A stretch of DNA of 64,000 nucleotides from Tyto alba (taxonomy: Eukaryota > Chordata > Aves > Strigiformes > Tytonidae): assembly GCF_018691265.1 (NCBI RefSeq), contig NW_024881321.1:24773698-24837697 (forward strand), read 5' to 3'. A program made the translations under genes and the position numbers. The notes under the pieces are model-generated. The model made no database searches. It saw only the letters and a program-made list of their open reading frames with translations, and was not told the origin of the DNA. This document shows, in pieces, positions 60,210-64,000 of the stretch (position 1 is its first letter; each line of letters starts with the position of its first letter).

Positions 60210-63205
60210 ATATTAAGCAATCAAAAGCAGGAACATACGTAAGATTTATAAGTAAGAAACAGTTTAATTTAAATAGGATTGAATGCCAGTGGCATAGGTG
60301 AAGCACATTATTATATCCATTTTAGAATTACAATCAAAAACCTAATGTTCTTTATACTTTATCCTGTGGAAGTTGGCTATGCAGACAAAATTGAAAGTTT
60401 TACTGTAAAAGGGAAGGTGTCATCTGCAATGCTGTATAGAATTTCAGGCAACATATCCTTACAATTTCATTAGTCACCAAGAATAAATGTTTTTCACTCT
60501 CTGTTCACCTGTTCTCCATGGAAGAGATAATTTACTGAGGCAGAAGTCAAGAGGAAAAAGGATAAATGAAGCCATAAAGGAATTAATTGGTATGTAGATA
60601 ATGAATCAAGGACCAATAATGCATTTCTTAGATAAGGGCAATAAGACAAACTGCCTCTTGTAGAAGAAACCCATAATGAAAATATTGAATAAAAGTCTTA
60701 CTAATTTATAAAGATTTATTTTAATCTTTTAAAAAAGAAGCCTATTTAATTTAGCTCTGTTAAATCTTAATTCAAATTCAGTTTGAATGTCCTTCTGCTT
60801 TACCAGCATGTGATTTGGCATGTATATCTTAATAATTCTCTCAAAGCTATTTTGAGTTTAATATAGATCAAAAGTCAAAGCTAAAAGTTTAAGGTTTTCT
60901 TTGAAATATTTTATTTCTTGATTTTTGCTTATTACTTGCTGAAGATATCATCAACATCAGTTTCTCTTTAAACTATCCTGATACTAAATAAAGAACTATA
61001 GCTGTGTTTGAGTGTGATTCACCTAACTATATACATTAAGACAGAAAGAACTGCTCCCTAAAAGTCTTTTTCTTATCCTTATAATGACTAATTCTTTTGT
61101 ACTTAAAATTAGGCAAATAAATTAAAATTCAGATTATGTACTATATTAAGTGTAAATTTAATTATTTTTCATATATCGATTTCTTTGTTTATTTTAAAAA
61201 TAATTGTCTTTTGTCTTAGAACAGTCTTTTAATGTCAAAAGAATACTTTTTTTTTTTAAAAAAAAAAAAAAAAGAGAAGAAGAGGGAGTTACATGGATAG
61301 AAGGAGGAGTGGAGAGAGTTAGAGGGATATGCAGACTGCGGTGAGATGGAAAAAAACTGTTGCAATCAGAAATAGTGTAACTAAGAGGTTATTAAAAGGG
61401 TCTTTGACTTTTAAAACACAGTAAAAGTAATACACAAAGGACTTAATTACCAGAATTTCTATGCCCACCTCTTTGTGCTCTTAATTCCTTAAAGTCCTTG
61501 TTCAGCTGTTGTCCAAGCAAAGAACCTTATTTCTCTACTTAATTCTTATCTTAATTCTCTAGTTTTCTTGTCACAGAAATTTTTGCCAAGTCCACATTAC
61601 TTATCAACTTTACTCTTGGTGATGGCTGAGCCAGTCATTCTAGACTCCTTTATAAATAATGAAAAGATTAGGTACTTCCAGAATTTAAATCCCTCATCTT
61701 AAAATTAGCAAGTAAAATAGATTAGTGAAATCTGGAATATAATTATTAACTAATTAGGAGGTTTACAGAAATATTAAATATTCTCCCTGAATATTTATTT
61801 TCTTATTTTTTAATTGGCTTTACAAGGGTTGTAGCATGAATAGTTCTGACATAAATATTAAAAAAGTTGTTCTTAAAGTTAGATGAGATAAATTTCATCT
61901 GTATGCTTAAATGTCTGCTTTTGGAGATGCCCAAAAGCATCTAAGTCTTGACAGTACTGGAACCTATTTTGCAGTTAAGCTGCCATCAATTTCATTTCTA
62001 TCCCCAATTCTAACAGAGAGCTGTCCTTTCCTTATTGGGTTCCTATAACATACTGCCAGAAAAGGAAAAAATCAACAACAAAGAGGATCGTGCTGTATCA
62101 GTGAATTCATAAGCACTTTACAAGCAGTGAAGAAATATAAAAACGCAGTTTCTATTGTCCTCTGTTAGGCTGCTTTGGATGAGACATCAAAGAAATATTT
62201 ATACAGATTTTGTAGGTCAAATAATTTAAATAACGAAAATGATGAAAATTCCTTTTGCTAACAGTGCATGTAAATTTGAATTAACTAATCATGTTTATAT
62301 AGCACATATCAATGCATGAATAACACTGCATGAACACTGGAGAATCTTACTGCTGAGATGTTAGTGCAGTTGAACCTGATAGATCTTTATCTGTCTTCTC
62401 TCTCTGGCTGCTAGCACATTAGAGCTTGAAACAGTCTCTTTATATCTTCGTCATACATTCTGAACAAGTTCTTTCAAACATTTAGGCAAATTAGACTTTG
62501 TTTTCTGAGGTAAGTACTGGTAATAAAGCATAAAGTCTTAGGCAGTATAAACACACACTTTTTTGCAGAATGCTCTCAGTTAGACATTCAGTTTTCCACT
62601 TCATTATAGAAGCTTTATGTCAGTGAAGATCACTGAGAAAATTTCAATCACTGAAAATTTTTTCTTGGTGAACTTCAAACTCTTATATCCCCTCTTATGG
62701 TCTAAGTCATTGATATTCATAATCTGACTTCAGAACTGAATGTCTGGTTTCTATTTGTGAAGAGGATGTGGTGATGCAATTCTCACATCCCACTCCCCAA
62801 TTTATAACAAGAGTATAAAAAAGATGGAAAAAAAAAAAAAGATAGTAAATATCCATATCAAAGACCTTTTAAATACATGTTTATTGCAATTTTTCATTTC
62901 TCATTTCCAAATTCTTTTAAAGCACTTACACGAATTACTTCTTTTCATGTTTTAGAGCAAGTGCACTTCATGCTGTTACCAGTCCTGTGGAAGCATTCAT
63001 ACATACAATTCTTAAAGGTTCTTCTTTACCTGCTGGTGTTTCTTTCTAAGAAATGCTTTCTGAATAAGGCCTGAGATAACTCAAACTACTGAATATAGCC
63101 CTGCATATTTGCCTACTTTTGTCTTTTGTTTTTGTTTTTGTTTTTTTTTTTTTTTTAGTGTGACGCATTTTGCTCACACTGAAGGCACTAGTTTGCAAAG
63201 CCATT
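60210..63205. other. AT-rich DNA, no gene seen
   Basis: It includes a T11-A17 palindrome at 61247-61274. No gene or repeat family is recognised. Confidence 0.6.
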
Positions 63206-63210
63206 CTCTG

Positions 63211-63412
63211 TCATAGCATAGCATAGCATAGCACAGCATAGCACAGCATAGCACAGCATAGCACAGCATAGAATAGAATAGAATAGAATAGAATAGAATA
63301 GAATAGAATAGAATAGAATAGAATAGAATAGAATAGAATAGAATAGAATAGAATAGAATAGAATAGAATAGAATAGAATAGAATAGAATAGAATAGAATA
63401 GAATAGAATAGA
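63211..63412. repeat. (GCATA/GCACA)n then (GAATA)28 array
   Basis: About 12 pentanucleotides of the GCATA or GCACA type are followed by 28 GAATA units to 63410. It joins directly to the CR1 3' end at 63413 on the minus strand. The related CR1 at 44299 has a tail of the ATAGAATCATAGAA type, so the array most likely grew by slippage from a CR1 tail. Confidence 0.95.
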
Positions 63413-63920
63413 ACAGTTTAGTTCCAGCTGGAAGGGTCCTACAATGATCATCTAGTCTAACTGCCTGACCACTTCAGGGATGGCCAAAAGTTAAAGCATG
63501 CTATTAAGGGCATTGTCCAAATTCATCTTAAATACTGGCAGGCTTCGGACACTGACCACCTCTCTAGGAACACTGTTCCAGTGTTTGACCACCTTCTTGG
63601 TAAATAAATACTTCCTAAAGTCCAGTCTAAACTCCCCATGGCAAAGCTTTAAACCATTCCCATGTGTCCTGTCACTGGATCCCAAAAAGAAGAGCTCAGC
63701 ACCTCCCTCTCCATGTCCCTTCCTCAGGAAGCTGTAGAAAGCAATGAGGTCACCCCTCAGCCTCCTTTTCTCCAAGCCAGACAAACCCAGAGTCCTCAGC
63801 TGCTCCTCACAGGACATGCCCTCCAGCCCTTCCACCATCTTTGTTGTCTTTTTCTGGATGCATTCAACTACCTCAACATCCTTTTTAAATTGTGGGTCAC
63901 AGAAGAGCACATCACCTGTA
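63413..63920 (-). mobile_element. CR1 LINE 3' end with long tail array
   Basis: The plus strand reads AGTTCCAGCTGGAAGGG, then the reverse complement of a CR1 3' UTR and ORF2 C-terminus, to a 5' truncation near 63920. It is better preserved than the other CR1 fragments: the last 139 codons of ORF2 are still open. Confidence 0.93.
63491..63910 (-). pseudogene. CR1 ORF2 C-terminus, open 139-codon fragment
   Basis: This minus-strand open frame ends at a natural stop. Residues run DPQFKKDVEVVECIQKK (end of the RT-linked region, about 6-22), LGLSGLEKRRLRGDLIAF (about 42-59), GNGLKLCHGEFRLDFRK (about 85-101) and VVKHWNSVPREVV (about 107-119). This is the known order of the CR1 ORF2 C-terminal segment. 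The catalytic RT and endonuclease domains are missing through 5' truncation, so the copy cannot move by itself. The lack of stops over 420 bp suggests a younger insertion than those at 21905 or 55175. Confidence 0.92.
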
Positions 63921-64000
63921 GTTCTTCTAAGTCAGATCATATAACATCATTGTTTATGTTCTTAGGCACATTCCTTTGTATATTTGCCACTGGAGAACTG
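63921..64000. other. Short flank to window end
   Basis: 80 bp of AT-rich DNA after the CR1 truncation point; nothing recognised. Confidence 0.5.

Noticed and set aside
63188..63451. 87-codon minus frame with repeated Ile-Leu-Phe-Tyr-Ser
   Set aside because: Translation of the GAATA pentanucleotide array.

Overview
The window reads as AT-rich, gene-poor nuclear DNA from a bird. The evidence is several CR1 LINE fragments with the avian 3' tail sequence, solo LTRs of endogenous retroviruses with target-site duplications, and many homopolymer and microsatellite runs. The density of recent-looking solo LTRs suggests a passerine or another ERV-rich neoavian lineage; that narrower placement is inference. 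I found no host protein-coding exon, tRNA, rRNA or CRISPR array that I could defend. Most reading frames of 60-250 codons are chance frames, frames inside LTRs, or translations of microsatellites. The exceptions are fragments of retroelement proteins.

The dominant content is retroelement debris. One LTR family (here called family 1) occurs about eight times in 64 kb: 1-259 (-), 8370-9170 (-), 14919-16015 (+), 24011-25058 (+), 31029-31885 (+), 40016-40971 (-), 48741-49746 (+) and a stub at 50790-50843 (+). Full copies are about 1.0-1.1 kb, start near TGTGTTGGG, end ACCACA or similar, carry a TATTTAAG promoter box and an AATAAA signal, and contain a degenerate repeat of about 45 bp. Copies at 14919 and 24011 have perfect 5-bp target duplications (TCAGT, GCACA). 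The copy at 48741 sits inside an older CR1. Two other LTRs are clear: a 616-bp solo LTR at 34153-34768 with duplication CATAC, and a 409-bp alpharetrovirus/ERVK-like solo LTR at 59792-60200 on the minus strand. A third LTR fragment is probable near 30540-30930.

CR1 fragments lie at 21905-22725 (-), 25130-25690 (+, endonuclease part), 44299-45029 (-), 48425-49842 (+, split by the LTR), 55175-55620 (-) and 63211-63920 (-). The last carries an open 139-codon piece of the ORF2 C-terminus and a 3' tail expanded into a long GAATA pentanucleotide array. A relic with an SGNH-esterase-like C-terminus lies at 19388-19582.

Tandem and simple repeats include (AG)72 at 20459-20602, a compound CCCTT/CCCTG/CCCCT array at 57172-57655, 26 consecutive G at 52660-52685, 42 consecutive A at 47943-47984, and a degenerate tandem repeat of about 148 bp near 41560-42430. 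The rest is AT-rich unique-looking DNA. No new gene system was found. The best leads are the repeat-bearing LTR family, the 148-bp array, and the microsatellites that grew out of a CR1 tail or changed motif along their length.
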